The notes: generated from the sequence alone by a model not told the origin. Shown: positions 24,720-36,857, counted from the stretch's first letter. The stretch is 64,000 nucleotides of DNA from Pieris napi (GCF_905475465.1 NC_062247.1:12028001-12092000), one strand, 5' to 3'. Made by a program: numbers and translations.

Positions 24720-24822
24720 GCATTGGCCCAGAGGCTTCAACGTCCATTCGTTGGTACGAATACCGGCTGTGCAACAACGAACTAAGCAGATACAGCAATC
24801 TGAGACCCACTTAAAAGGTATG
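24720..24822 (+). mobile_element. Very diverged, internally deleted SINE relative
   Basis: The segment gcattggcccagaggcttca looks like the A-box head (tggcctagtggcttca in other copies), followed by ccggctgtgca. After a large deletion comes the tail agatacagcaatctgagacc with acttaaaagg, matching the family end (agatacagaaatctgaggcc). Only about 100 bp remain. Confidence 0.6.
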
Positions 24823-25283
24823 GTTTTTGGTATGTATGAATCGCTTTCGCTTATAGTTTTTATTTCAATGTTAGGACAATCTGCAGAAATTGAACAACTT
24901 TGTTGACTTTTGGGGCCTCTTAGTAGGTAGATTAAAAACCTCCTCCATTTTATTCGAGTCGTATAGAACTTTTAAACAAATACAACCAAAGCAAAGTATT
25001 TAAAAGCCAATGAACTTTAATCGCTTTTATAAAAGACAAAAATAGAACATATTATAAAGGGTACTGACATCGGTTTCGATTATAAAAGTAATTTAAGTAT
25101 ACAAAAAGCTTTCATGGTCACGTAAAAATTACCTCATTAAAATCTTTACTAAATTATAATACCCATCAGTCCAATAATGATGTCTCTTTTCCTCACATCG
25201 TCAAGACAATTAAGAGACAAATACAGAGTTACTCCAAAGATTAAGGGTGAGGTATCACGAATAGAACTATGTAAAACTATGTA

Positions 25284-25568
25284 CAGTAATCCCGCCTATA
25301 ACACGCTATATTATAACGCGATTTCCCCCTATATAACGCGAAGGTTTCTCAAGTTAAATTTCTGTAGTGTGAAATTTATAATGATTTGTTAAGTCCATAA
25401 TTAGTTTTGCGTACCTTTGCATCTGTGTCAATTGTGTTAAAAAATTAAACTAAATAATTGTATTAAATTCGTGTTCCTTGTTTTTGAATTGTTAAAAAAA
25501 CCTGTTTTACTCGAAACTACAACGCTTTCTATAACGCGGTCAGGGTCTACCGCGCTATAGGGGATGAC
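25284..25568. mobile_element. 285-bp pogo-like MITE with TA target duplication
   Basis: The left end TA|cagtaatcccgcctataaca and right end accgcgctataggggatgac|TA are imperfect inverted repeats, with further TATAACGCG motifs near both ends (25,315, 25,336, 25,533). CAGT-type ends, an internal CCCCTATA.CGCG motif and TA duplication are hallmarks of pogo/Tigger-type elements. The interior has no transposase. Confidence 0.7.
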
Positions 25569-25570
25569 TA

Positions 25571-28500
25571 GATCGTTACCCAGATGGCAATAACATTCAA
25601 ATTAGTTCTTCGCCACACTTAAGGACTGAGTGAAATTTGACCAGCAAGCTGTCACACAGCTGAAACAGTTTTTGTATAACTAATTGATTGTTGAAATGGA
25701 ATTAATACAGTCGTTAGATGGCTGAATGCAATTAAATGCATACTTGTGAGTACCGTTTCGCACCGTCGCGTCGTGGTTTTCAAGCGAAAATGCGGTGAAA
25801 CCGATCTAATGACGTGCTATACAGTTTTTATTGAGAAAAATTAAAGCAATTATTCGTAATTCTATTAATATTGTTAATAGTTGATGGCTTTATATAGAAC
25901 AAGAATGATGCTGTTCTAGAAAGAAAATTGCGTCTCGTGTGTGACCAAGCGGCACAAAAATTATCAGAAACTTTACTTCAACGTTAAATTCAGTGCTAGC
26001 TATTTGGAGTTATTAATAATTCGAACAAGTCTTTCTTTACATACGCAATTATTATTTAATTATATACAGACACAGGTATTTTTTATTTCCCAAATCATAC
26101 ACATTGCATATCTACTAATAATGAATAAAGATATTTTTATTGGTTCTATATATTTATTTGTGTATACATGGGAAATGTAATTCTTATGCTGTATTAAGTA
26201 TACTGTTAAAAATGAAAAGTAAACTTCGTTAGAATTAGTATTTTTTAATAAGTGTTATCATTGTCAAAACCAAATTTTGATTTAATCTTACCATAAAATA
26301 TCGTATATATAATGTAGTTTAATTCTTCTATTAAATAAAATTGAAATCATAATATTTTTCTTGTGATTCTTGTTTTTTAAAAGAATTAAGTTTAATATAA
26401 ATAAAACTAGCTTTGTTTAGTGTTTGATAATTTTTTCATTTCAATTACAAGGGTTTTTATAAATTCTTATTAATATTACGGTTTTCATAGATAGATGTAG
26501 ATTTATACGGATTTTTATTAAAAAACATGTATATTTTCATTCTACTATTAAACAACATTGAAATTATATAGCAAATTACAAATTATACAACAAAATTTTA
26601 ATTCGTATGTTTAATATTTGGTAAAGCTATCTTTCAGCTTCCCCAGTAATAGATTTACAGTTAGCTATGCCGTGTAGACGGGATCCGTTGGTATGTTTAT
26701 TGGTGTCTGTTTCCGGCATTTCTGATTACACCTAGGAAGTATATCAAACCTACAATTTACGAGTCGATTTAAGCGGTACCGCTATCTTTGACGACTTCAC
26801 TTTATGTCAGTCACAAATTTATGAATGATCAAATTTAAGTCTTGTAATCCGTAATATTTATATTTAAAGTAATATCTATACAAACTCAATAATATCAGAA
26901 AAACTGAATAGATTTTGATAATTATTTGATTAGTAAAAGTTATATGTCTAGGATTAAAATATTTATTTGTTTTTTATAGAATACATACATTTTGATTCCC
27001 ATATTCAACTTCGTAATAGCGCTCTTATAAAGAAGTTCCATACATTTGTAGTGTTAAACACGAAACCGTTTATTTAAGAACCAATCGAAAAGTGGAAACG
27101 TTATTTAATGTAATTTAGTATCTAATCTGCTAATAAATTGGCTAATTCGTACACTTAGTGGAATGAGGCTTCGAGACAAATGTGTTATTGATAGGTGCAA
27201 GGTACCGTTACGCTGTCGAGACTTCCAATGAACGTGACAAAATTTAATATGCAAAGTATAATATTCAATTTGTATGAATTCCAGATTTAATTTTGAGAAT
27301 TGGTTGACTAAACTGTTTATGAGGCTAATTTTCTACTCACGGACTTTTAACACACACCGGTAAATATACTCGTATATATACATAATTATTAAATTAATAA
27401 AGTATATGGATTTTCTTTTGTAAAATTGGGTTAGTAATCAGATAACTTATAAATGAATGTGTCTCAGAATTGTGTCCGCCGGAAGTGTCAATGGAAAAAT
27501 TGTGGCGTATATATTTTCCTAGTTTTATATTCCTAAGATAAAAAAATCGAAAAGATTTTTTTAACTAATAGCGAATCCACTTGAATATATTTTTGAATAT
27601 AGAATATTAGAAAAATTTAATATTACAAAGGTGCATTGCGTAGTGGAATAACATGCCCCAGTAGGATCTTATATCATTTTATTGAACTGAAAAGGCAAAC
27701 CGAACTAGCTTTAGCCAATATATTTTCTAAACATATTTGTATTATTTATAATAGTCATGTATTTATTATAAGTTCGATAAACATTTATTTATAGCGAACT
27801 TTTCAAAGTGTACCCAATCAAACAGTATTTTATTCATGTCATTGTATTCGTACTAACTTTAACCAAATAGTTGCCGTGAAGCTAATGAAATAATATATTT
27901 CAAATGCCACAGTCTTCATTTGTTTATTATTTCCAAGTTATAAATTAGGTTTGTTGACAAATAGGTATTAAAATAACATAAACACACTACCTTTGACGGA
28001 AGGACTTAATGAGAAAAGTTTGATACGACTTCCATTTTGAGTGGAACTTCTGTCATCAACGTTTATTTTCATGGCTTAAGGATTAAGGCAACTCTATACA
28101 TTAAAGTCTTTTTGCTGATAAGAAAATGTAACAATTTGTAAAAGTTCCGATAAAAATCTAAAATGGAACAAAAAGGAATTCAGAAGTTGTAAAACTGCCA
28201 GAGATTTGAGTTCAATAACAATTAATACAAAATTACGGTTATATTATTTAAAAAAAATAGCACACCGAAATACATGTATTTACGTATGTACTCAGGTATT
28301 AATATCGTTACCATGACAAGTAAACTATTCATTACATTTTGACTAATGAGATGTCATTGCTTGGGTGTTAGTTGGTCTTAAGTTTTCCGTCTTACATGAC
28401 TTGTGTATTATAAATTGTCGTTTCAACAAAGCATAAATCCAAAATAAGTAAACACTATTTTAGAGAACGAATATAAAAAAATAATAAAGTATCTAACTTT

Positions 28501-28655
28501 TTTTTAATAGAGTTTTAATACTCAAATTATTTTCCCATAAAATTTAACCAAAAATGTCAGCAAAGTATAAATTTATAAGTTTTTATAAAATAACAAGTTT
28601 AAGAAAGCACGTTTTATTTACTCCATTCACTTATACGTTAGTTTGTAAGCGTCGA
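25571..28655. other. 3.1 kb with no recognised gene or repeat
   Basis: This is AT-rich noncoding DNA. The short ORFs here (for example 25,941-26,180) look fortuitous. Confidence 0.5.
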
Positions 28656-28659
28656 GAAA

Positions 28660-29230
28660 GTTTAACGCGGGAAATTGCACTTACCATGTTAGAGAGCAGC
28701 AGACGCTGGTGCTTAGCGACAGGGTCTAAGGACTGTATCGGGAAGGCGACGGGCAGCGGGATGGGTAAGGGCAGAGGAAGTGGATGTTGCAGGAACAGCG
28801 GCGGGCAACAAGTACACGGCGTTGCGTAGGACACGCACCCAACCGGCTGCGGGAACAGCGTGCCGAGGGCCTCCTGGAGGCCTGCCCGCTCTTCTTAACA
28901 CCGCATCCGCGGCCCACCACAACTTCGACGGAAACGCCGCCGTCCGAAAGCAAGTTATAGGGAATTGTCGAAAGCGAGAACACGCGTGAGGAGTGCGCGG
29001 AGCACAAGTCGCCAGTTCGGCGTGTTGCGATGGACTGAGGGACGGCAGGTGAGCGCGGCGCGCGGAGGGCGTTGGGGCGGGCCTACCTGTCGCACCTGGG
29101 CGCATGCGTGCCTCCAGCACGGCCTCCACGCGGCTTGGTGGCTTCGCCACCGCTATGCCTCTATCTCCGTGTCTAGGCTTACCATAGGGTTAGCTCCGCA
29201 TCTAGGTTTGGATTTTGCTCCGAGCCTGTG
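28660..29230. promoter_or_regulatory. CpG-rich island in an AT-rich desert
   Basis: This is the strongest compositional change in the window: about 570 bp of GC-rich, CpG-dense DNA (for example gtgagcgcggcgcgcggagg at 29,049) against a very AT-rich background. Several splice-like sites fall inside it: plus strand GGCAG|GTGAGC at 29,048/29,049, and minus strand GACAG|GTAGG at 29,087 and CATG|GTAAGTGC at 28,685. The minus strand is open for 145 codons across 28,713-29,150 and other frames are also open, as expected from composition. It may be a promoter or 5' exon of a host gene, or a GC-rich mobile element. I cannot tell which. Confidence 0.35.
28685..28732 (-). CDS. Candidate 48-nt internal exon, product unknown
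   Basis: On the minus strand a long pyrimidine-rich run (cttcctctgcccttaccc...gccttcccgatacag) ends at an acceptor AG at 28,734-28,733. The next 48 nt are open and encode SLDPVAKHQRLLLSNM. They stop exactly at ATG|GTAAGTGC, a near-consensus donor at 28,685. Length is 16 codons, phase 0 on both sides. The peptide is not low-complexity. I do not recognise the protein. It could be chance within a GC-rich block, or the ATG could be a start codon of a first exon. Confidence 0.3.
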
Positions 29231-29239
29231 ACCTATATT

Positions 29240-30400
29240 TTTATTTCAAATATATAACGAGAACTAAGCATTTCAAAAGTTACAAAGAGTTAGAGTTTTT
29301 TTTGTATAGAAATATATATTTATACTATTTAGTTTGTGCAACTTTTTAGTTTAGTTTTGTTTTTCTTAAATCAAGCAATTTTTCCAGCAACAACTTTTAT
29401 CTGATTAGGAAGTAGGTATATAAAAAAGTATACAATCTGACATTTAACTGCGGATTACAAAAAGAAAAAGTATAAAAATATTCATATTATTGTCAAGGAG
29501 CTTTGAATATTAAAGGTTCATCTTGTTAGTATTAGTGGTTTCATAAACGAAATATCAGTCAAACGAAGCGATTTTTGTTTGAATTCGGTTTCCAATAATC
29601 AAATAAAGACGACTCTAATGAGACGAAATGTTTGTGGAGATCAATAAATACGGATCTTTAATGGACATCGGGTACTATTAATCTGGATAACAAAAGCCTT
29701 TTAAAGTTTTTCGTTAAGAGAATTATTATGATGTTTGGATTTCTATGTATTACTATATAATTATTTGATTTAAATTGTGTAATATTTCTAAAGCAAGACA
29801 TTTTTAATTAGATATTTAAGAATATTTAATAGAAAGCATGTGTGTAAAAATAATTAGTGATTTTGTTCAACAAAATATTTTACGTAAAACATGTAATTCT
29901 TTAATTTAAAAAATGCTTTTTATTTTAATTCCGACCATTTCAATAATAGTTTGCATATAATCAGAAAATCTAAAATATTGACAAACACATAAACATAATT
30001 AGTACTAATTATACAACTGATCATTTTTTATAATAATGTACAGGGCCCTTATTATTTTTAATAAGGGTATATGTATTATATATATTTTATAATTTTACTT
30101 TTCAATTCTACAATATGCAATTTCCGTTTTCCATCAATTTAATATGTCTCACTATAAACATTTGAGACGCCTTGCCTTTTGGTACACAATTACCCTAAAC
30201 AATGAATTCCGCCAGTCAGAGTCTGTTTTCGATACTATTAATTAATTCTTGATACGTGAACAACGTAAGGTAATTACTGAACGTGTTTCATTAACGTGGA
30301 ATTAACTAAACTTGCCATCTTGTCTAATCGAGACTGACTGCTTAATAGAAAACTATTTAGTTGTATAATCTATTGAGTTATGGCACGTGAGTTGAGTTAT
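29240..30400. other. AT-rich stretch, nothing recognised
   Basis: No feature was recognised in this stretch. Confidence 0.5.
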
Positions 30401-30401
30401 T

Positions 30402-30596
30402 TTTTAGGTCTAACCCTCATATTTCTGTATATGTTACATGAACATTTGTCAATCTAATAGGCAAGTAGGTGATCAGCCGGTTTCCTCACGATATTTACCA
30501 TTTGAGCGAATGTTAAATGTACACATACAAAGAAAGTCGATTGGTGCACAGCGGGGACCGAACCTACGACCTCATGAAGCCATGAGGCTAACAGTA
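30402..30596 (-). mobile_element. tRNA-derived SINE with internal deletion
   Basis: This minus-strand copy keeps the head (ctgttagcctcatggcttca; ggtcgtaggttcggtccccg), the tgtacatttaacattcgctc body and the tail tcacctacttgcctattaga. The junction ccgg/ctgatcacc shows that about 50 bp carrying the cccaaaaagtcgac segment were lost. Confidence 0.85.
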
Positions 30597-30599
30597 GGT

Positions 30600-31150
30600 A
30601 GTAGTAGTATTCAGAAGAATAATAAGTTTTTATTATTTCATTGATTGGCGTGGTGCGGTGGATCAGTTGTTAGCCGACATTGTAGCCCGCAAGTTAAATA
30701 TAGGTTCTATTCACAGTAATATAGTGTATTGCTACAAACAACCAGCAATACAGCTTCTTGATGCCCTATGGGGATCAATGTATAGATTTGTTTAACATAC
30801 TTTGAAAAGCCAGGAGGAGAATTTTTAGTTTGATATGGTTTTTTTTATTTTTAAACATCTCGCTCCCCCAGGTAATATTTATTTATACCTAAGCCATTTC
30901 TTAACATGCGTTAGCCAATTTATAACTTTGTATTCTTATATTGCACAAACTAGCTGCATTCGTAAATAAAACTGGAAATGTAATTTAAAACAGTAAAATT
31001 ATTTAACAGATAAACTTTTGTTTTCAGTTTTACAATACATATTAAAAAAATTATATACTATATTTCATGTGCATCTTCGGCTTGAGTTGTAGTTCTTATG
31101 ACTAAAGCACTTCTAACACAAGGTAACAAGACACTGTCTACCTATTACGT
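30600..31150. other. AT-rich stretch, nothing recognised
   Basis: A segment at 30,648-30,720 (ggcgtggtgcggtggatcag) resembles a short structured repeat head, but I cannot match it elsewhere in the window. Confidence 0.35.
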
Positions 31151-31155
31151 CATGT

Positions 31156-31338
31156 CTATGACAAGTTGGACATGCAAATTCCAAATTCAAATACTCGCCC
31201 GTTTGGGCCCCGGTCAACGCCCTGCGTGTGCGCCGCCAAGCCGTCTACGGACTTACGTAACGTGACCTTAACATTGGGCGGTGCCTTACTACGAAGCCTT
31301 GTCATAGAAAGTATCACTAAAATGATTTTCATGGTCAC
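31156..31338 (-). other. GC-richer patch with 60-codon ORF on minus strand
   Basis: The minus strand encodes a 60-residue frame starting MTMKIILVILSMTRLRSK (GTG start; a Met follows at position 3) and ending FEFGICMSNLS. The N-terminus is hydrophobic enough to mimic a signal peptide, and the middle is GC-rich (tcaacgccctgcgtgtgcg on plus). The sequence cgttac|gtaagt on minus would be a donor inside it. The plus strand is equally open (31,166-31,402). There is no family resemblance, so I treat it as an unexplained patch. Confidence 0.15.
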
Positions 31339-32147
31339 GATTTTTTTTACAAAGAAAATCAGTACAGGAAAATCAGCTATGAGGAAGCATCCTAAAGCAT
31401 GATACTGGTGTGTAAAATCACAAAAAGTGTAAGTTGCCTAATATTTTTTTTTATTATCCAGGACATATATAAAACATATACATATATAAAACATAACAAA
31501 CATTTCTTCAAATATTTTATTTAAAGATTATTATTAGTTTGTATTCACAAACAATTCTACTAATAAGTTATCTGTAACTAAGTATTTTGGAGAATTACAT
31601 TTCCATACATCCATCATTTGAATACTATCAATACATTAAAAGTATGTTTCTGTTATAATCTACAGTTTATATTAGACTTGTAGACGTATTTAAAGTGTAT
31701 GAATTTTCATAATATTTAAGACTATAGCTATAATTTTTTTAAAGTTCTCCGGGCAACGCCAAAATTGATGCATGGCCAGGCTTTTAAAAAGTCTAACTAG
31801 TACAAGATTGCAGAAACTGTAGAACAGAGTGTATTTAATCAATACATTTGTTATTCGTGGATGAATGCGTAAACAAACAATGACGTAAGTCAAAAATTCA
31901 AAATAACGGTTGGAAGAAAACATACACATCATGTAAATTGCAATGAAAAATCGCAAAAAGTCGCAACACGCTCCGTGCCGTTACGATGGTTGATCATGGC
32001 ATTTACGCTTTGTTGAACTTTCCATATACAGCATGCACTTTTTCTATTTAATCTTACATCCAATGAAACATGCACTGTAATAATTACAACTAAGGCCGGC
32101 TATACCCGAGTTATATTTCAAATAGCTTTAAAAACTCTAAAATAGAT

Positions 32148-32394
32148 CAGTGTTGGCTTAGTGGCCTCAGCGTGTGACTCTCATTCCTGAGGTCGTAGGT
32201 TCGATCTCCGGCTGTGCACCAAAGGGCTTTCTTTCTATGTGCGTATTTAACAATAGCTCAAACGGTGAAGGAACACATCGTGAGGAAACCGGCTTGCCTT
32301 AGACACAAAAAGTCGACGGCGTGTGTCAGGCACAGGAGGCTGATCCCCTACTTGCCTATTGGATTGAGATTGAAATCTGAGGCACAGACCTAAA
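32148..32394 (+). mobile_element. tRNA-derived SINE
   Basis: The forward copy begins cagtgttggcttagtggcct. It has the B box in cgtaggttcgatctccgg, ccaaagggctttctttctat, the gaggaaaccggcttgcctta middle, and the tail ggctgatcccctacttgcc...aaatctgaggcacagaccta. About 30 bp of the tail (atgatcatgaaacagatac) is reduced. No clear target duplication was seen. Confidence 0.9.
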
Positions 32395-32399
32395 TTTAC

Positions 32400-33570
32400 T
32401 GTATAGAAAATATATCAGACATATTCTGCGACATAACACATGTTTCAGTTAGACAATCTTTATATTATAATAAGTATAGTAAACCATGAACTCCTATATA
32501 GTTTTGTTCAAATGGGATTTTAAAGTTTTGTTGATTCTGATTAGATTCAAGTGCAGTGAGACACCAGTACTGAAACGAACTTTAAAGTGACTTGCAAATA
32601 ATTGATACAAATTCACGCTAAAAGCTCTAAGCTCTCAAAGTCAAAACGTATATGGTACGCCTTCATCTAAATAACAAGTTATGCATTACAACGGTTACGT
32701 CTCGCTCTATGCACAGAGATTCGCTAAGTTCAAGTAAAGCAGGTGAGACGTACACTTGTTAATATTATAACAAAGTTTATTCAACCTGCAACAAATATAT
32801 AATAATCGTACAGAAATGATAATATTGATTAAAAAGTTAACCCTTATAATTCCTGTATTTTTGACATAATAGAAACCGATATGATATTTTGCATTATCCC
32901 TAATGCACCGAGACAAATTACTGAGGATAGAGGTGGTGGAGGCAGCAAGTCGACGTATCGGTTAGGGCTTTTCAGACAGGGACCTTCAGTAATGAAGACT
33001 ACGAAGATGATATAACATCTTAATACCGGCTAATATACAATTTAAACAAGAAAAGAAAGTTAACGATGTCCTGATTTTGATCTGATCTGATCTGCTTGTC
33101 TTTTTTGGCCCTTAGACTTGTTTTTGAATAATTGATTACCCTCTAGGGAGGTAAATTAGGAGGGAAGGCTCATTACTTTGAAATAAAAAATACTGCTTAT
33201 AATAGTTTAAAACGCAATAATTAAACCTCAACAAACTAATTACGGTATAATCTATAATACTTAAGTAAAATCTTTAAAAAAAATTTTGCTAGTTAATAAA
33301 CACTTTCGTTTGTAAAATTTAAACTCCAATGCTTTAACTTTTTAAATCAATTTTGATTAAAAGGATTACCAGAAAACTCAATTGTCGGAGCCGTTATTCC
33401 TAATTGACCTTAATATTGCAACGGAACGGATTTATCTGTCAAATAAATCTTCATAGATTTTATAACTACAAATAAGAATTAAAATATATATTTACACATT
33501 ATGAGTAAGTTTTTGTTCAAAAACAGTTAGCGCATATAGACGCACATTTAGTGTGCTGTACGTTTAGTCC
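32400..33570. other. AT-rich stretch, nothing recognised
   Basis: No feature was recognised; gatctgatctgatctg near 33,076 is a trivial short tandem repeat. Confidence 0.5.
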
Positions 33571-33583
33571 TGGTTAATACAGC

Positions 33584-33718
33584 CTAGCTAGGGTTGAGCA
33601 CTTCGCAGGCTTCACGGAGCAACCTCACTGCTTCAAGGATTTCAGCTCGTTGGGAAGCCACGCATTCCAGGACTACGTGAATGATTCCCCTGCGCTGAAA
33701 CAGCCTCTGCACAAGGAA
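33584..33718 (-). CDS. Candidate terminal exon or short coding remnant, product unknown
   Basis: On the minus strand an acceptor-like gacacacag ends at 33,719, and the following 44 codons are open to a TAG at 33,584-33,586. The peptide (starting FLVQRLFQRRGIIHVVLECV, ending LREACEVLNPS) is high-complexity and amphipathic. It comes from a locally GC-richer segment, unlike the AT-driven ORFs around it. A TGA lies in the same frame immediately upstream, so it must begin at a splice site or be a truncated remnant. No family was recognised; a decayed retroelement gag-like or reverse-transcriptase fragment is the main alternative. No AATAAA is obvious just downstream. Confidence 0.25.
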   Translation of the reverse strand, partial: FLVQRLFQRRGIIHVVLECVASQRAEILEAVRLLREACEVLNPS

Positions 33719-33724
33719 CTGTGT

Positions 33725-34570
33725 GTCGCGTCAAGTACGTTGTTTATTTAAGGAGACAGTGGACCGTAATTATCCTTATATATAGCCAAGTAGTTAACGC
33801 ACAATGCGTTGGAACCACTCAACGCGAACAGCGAAGTTCAGATGTGTTCGCGCTGACGATACTTCCTCTCATATATTTTACATTGAATTATGTTAGCATT
33901 ATTTTCTTAACAATTTAACAATAATAAATATTCTTCTTGCTTCACTTTAAACTTTGCATTATTGTAATTAAATTATTATGAATATAAGTGTTTTGTGGCT
34001 AATAAAGTTTCCTTTCTAACCTACTGCCTAGCCTTAAAACTTTATTTAATTTATTATTAAATGCTGCTCGGCTCTCGCGCGCGTATTTGGTAAATTATAT
34101 TTCTTTTCAGTTGCGTAATTAACACTTCATGATATGGTGAAGATATTTAATAAACCAGCCTTTTTTATATGTTACAGATGTGAAATATATATAATTATTT
34201 ACTTGACTACTTAAATTTTCCGTCAGACCCCGTTTCGTTATTTTCTAGATACTTTATAAATTATTAAATACGCCTTTGGTACGCTAAAATGACCGCAAAT
34301 GCCTCTGTGATTCACAAGGAATACAATATTCAAATTAACATATATTCATATGACCGAATTACTCAGGTAGTCACTTGAAAATAATTATTAATAATATTTC
34401 ACAGGATTTTAAGACAATTAGGTGATCCGCCTTCTTCGTTAGTTAACCAAAAATTTTGTTTCACCGTGAATACAACACCCCGATCTTATATTAATTTCCA
34501 CTAAAATTCCAAGTAGAAATTATAAAGTGGATATTATATAGACGTATCATAAGTCAGAAACTGGAATGAA
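33725..34570. other. AT-rich stretch, nothing recognised
   Basis: No feature was recognised in this stretch. Confidence 0.5.
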
Positions 34571-34832
34571 AAGTTAAACTGGATGAAAATTATGTATTAT
34601 TATAAATTTACAATAATTTAATATAATTTTAAATTTGACCGACGTTTTGCGTGCTTTACAGCGTGCGTGGTGACTGAAGACAAAAGGTGTTGGATGTCAA
34701 AAAGTATCACAGCTGTAGAGAAAGTTGCATTATCTGTATTTATTTCCCCGGAGTTGGTATCGAATAAAAGATGGAGATTTTCTTTGAATGTGTAAAGGTT
34801 ATGTCAATAAAAGACAATACTAAGTTAAACTG
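34571..34832 (+). mobile_element. Retroelement-like repeat with 11-bp target duplication (copy 1)
   Basis: The direct repeat aagttaaactg at 34,571-34,581 and 34,822-34,832 brackets a 240 bp insert. The insert contains accgacgttttgcgtgcttt, acagcgtgcgtgg, gaagacaaaaggtgttggat and atttatttccccggagttgg, and ends ggttatgtcaataaaagaca. The same body and the same 3' end occur at 60,134-60,510. A fixed 3' end next to the duplication and a variable 5' end point to target-primed reverse transcription. The insert is noncoding. Confidence 0.85.
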
Positions 34833-34834
34833 TT

Positions 34835-35205
34835 TTGAACAAATTATTTATATATATACATATATAACTAAAATAATTAAATATATATAAGAGTGTAAAT
34901 AAATCATAAATATCTGAGTATAAGTTTGTCACTAATAAATCAAAGAATTTTCATCCTTTTGGTATATCGCTGAATTGTTTTCTTTTCGAATGCTTCTAAC
35001 TTACTGTTTGTATAAAACATTAACTATTCAGTGTTTAGGGAACCTTCGTCAAATGCTGAAGTGGATATAAATTTGCATGTGACAGGTCAAAGGTGTGATC
35101 CTCCAAACTTTTAGGAAACTATAATAATAACAAATAATTAAGCGTGTTCGACTTCTTTATTTATATATAAATAAATTTATCTAATCTAAGCTAAAAAAAA
35201 AACAT
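34835..35205. other. AT-rich stretch, nothing recognised
   Basis: TATA-rich simple sequence near 34,845-34,890; otherwise nothing recognised. Confidence 0.5.
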
Positions 35206-35206
35206 T

Positions 35207-35429
35207 TTTTTAATAGGCAAGTAGGTGATCAGCTTTCCGTGCTTAACACACGCCGTCGACGTTTTTGGTCTAAGGCACGCCGGTTATCTCACGACGTTTA
35301 CCTTCTCTGTACGAGCGAATGTTACATGCACACATAGACAGAAACTCCATTGATACACAGCCAAGCATCGAACCTACGACCTCAGGTCATACAAGAAGGC
35401 GCACGCTGAAGCCACCAGCCCAACACTAG
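35207..35429 (-). mobile_element. tRNA-derived SINE
   Basis: On the minus strand it reads from tagtgttgggctggtggctt through a B box in ggtcgtaggttcgatgc, the body with accaaaaacgtcgacggcgt, to gatcacctacttgcctatta. The 3' tail after the tattaga block is absent, replaced by an A/T run. It carries many transitions, so it is an older copy. Confidence 0.85.
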
Positions 35430-35434
35430 TCTGT

Positions 35435-36850
35435 TGTTACCTAGCTCTCAATAATCACTTATTTTGCAATTAATACTTGCTTCGACGTATCGCAGGATCA
35501 AAAGGAAATGAAATCTAGAATCGTGAAATAGAAGAATCATTGTGGTGCTATTACTTTATTAATAAGTTGTCAAATTTTATATAGAGAAGTTTATTGAGTG
35601 AAATGTGTTAATCTTCAACCAAATTAAGGAGATTCAGAGCAACTTAACTTTTTAAAATCAATAAAAAAAAAGGTAAGTTAAAATGTTAAATAATTTAGAA
35701 GATATAAAGCGAGAAAACGTGGCAATTAGTAATAACTTGTTTATTCACGTAATAAAACATGATATACACAAATGAACTTAAAAACCACTTCTTTCATTGA
35801 TCTAAGTACGTTCTTACAATATTTGCGTCCATTGAATTAAATATGAATATTTGCCGTTGGCATTATTGTCCAAGGGTCCAACTGTGGTTTCTTCATGACT
35901 TTGTAGCGGTCGGGAACCAAACGGGTTTACTTAGGCCACAACCCGGGGCCTATTTTGTTCGCCCTTATTTCTGGGCCTTATTTGCTTTCCGAATACTAAA
36001 TGTTCTGTTGAATTGACGACATTGTTATAACTTGTCTCGTGTGTACTTTGAAAAACTTTTGATTATGCAAGTACTTGACAAGAATAAAGCTTTGTTTTGG
36101 TTAACAAAACCATTCAAGATTTCAACCTAACTCTTAAAAACTAACTGTATTTATTGTCTAGTCTCTTTCTTTAACATTTCTAAAATAGATCAGTGCTTAT
36201 GTTACAACCGCAAGATACCTGTTATTGTAATTCGATCTATATTTTATTTAAAATTGTTTAAAGACTCTTAGGGAGAAATTAAAAGCTAGATCAGCTGTTA
36301 AAAGGTAATTAGTGGTGATTATTCTAATGCTATGTCTACGGGCAGCGCTCCGCAACTTATGCTAATGCCCAAACGCGATCTTACATTCAAATGCTAAGTA
36401 TTTTAATTATTCTCAGATTTATTCCACTGTTACTAGTGCAATTTATCTTACTCGATTAAAGCGGACTTCGGTATTCAGGACTTTTGCTAAGAATTTAGTT
36501 TTAGTTTTACAAATAGATTGAACAGTTAGTATTGTCGTAAATTAACTTAATTATCTACAATGCCATAGACTACACAAAAAATTAAGTTAAAAAAGTAAAG
36601 TATCCCACTGCCCACAGCTCCTGTAAAGCACTTGAAAGGTGAACTTATGTAAATATTAAATTGCATTTATATACGTTTATGAATTTTTATTAAAACACGT
36701 TTTCGCTTAAACCAGGTGCAATATTGTGATGAATATTCTGTATTGAAAAATCGTAATGTTCCATTTGTTTAATGCGAATGAAGCCAAAGATTTTTCACGC
36801 TACGGTGCTTGATGATTCACAGTATCAATGCCCAGTACTCAAAGACGAGT
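35435..36850. other. AT-rich stretch, nothing recognised
   Basis: No feature was recognised; 35,870-35,990 is GC-richer (aaccaaacgggtttacttag, acaacccggggcc) without an ORF. Confidence 0.5.
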
Positions 36851-36857
36851 TACTCAC

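Noticed and set aside
25290..25345. CRISPR-like or satellite array from the repeated TATAACGCG
   Set aside because: Only a few copies, irregular spacing, and they are explained as end motifs of the pogo-like MITE. No CRISPR arrays are expected or seen.
28713..29150. 145-codon minus-strand ORF in the CpG-rich block as a real protein
   Set aside because: It needs a GTG start, several frames on both strands are equally open because of GC content, and the peptide is Pro/Arg/Ala-rich low-information sequence. Only the 48-nt exon candidate has supporting splice signals.
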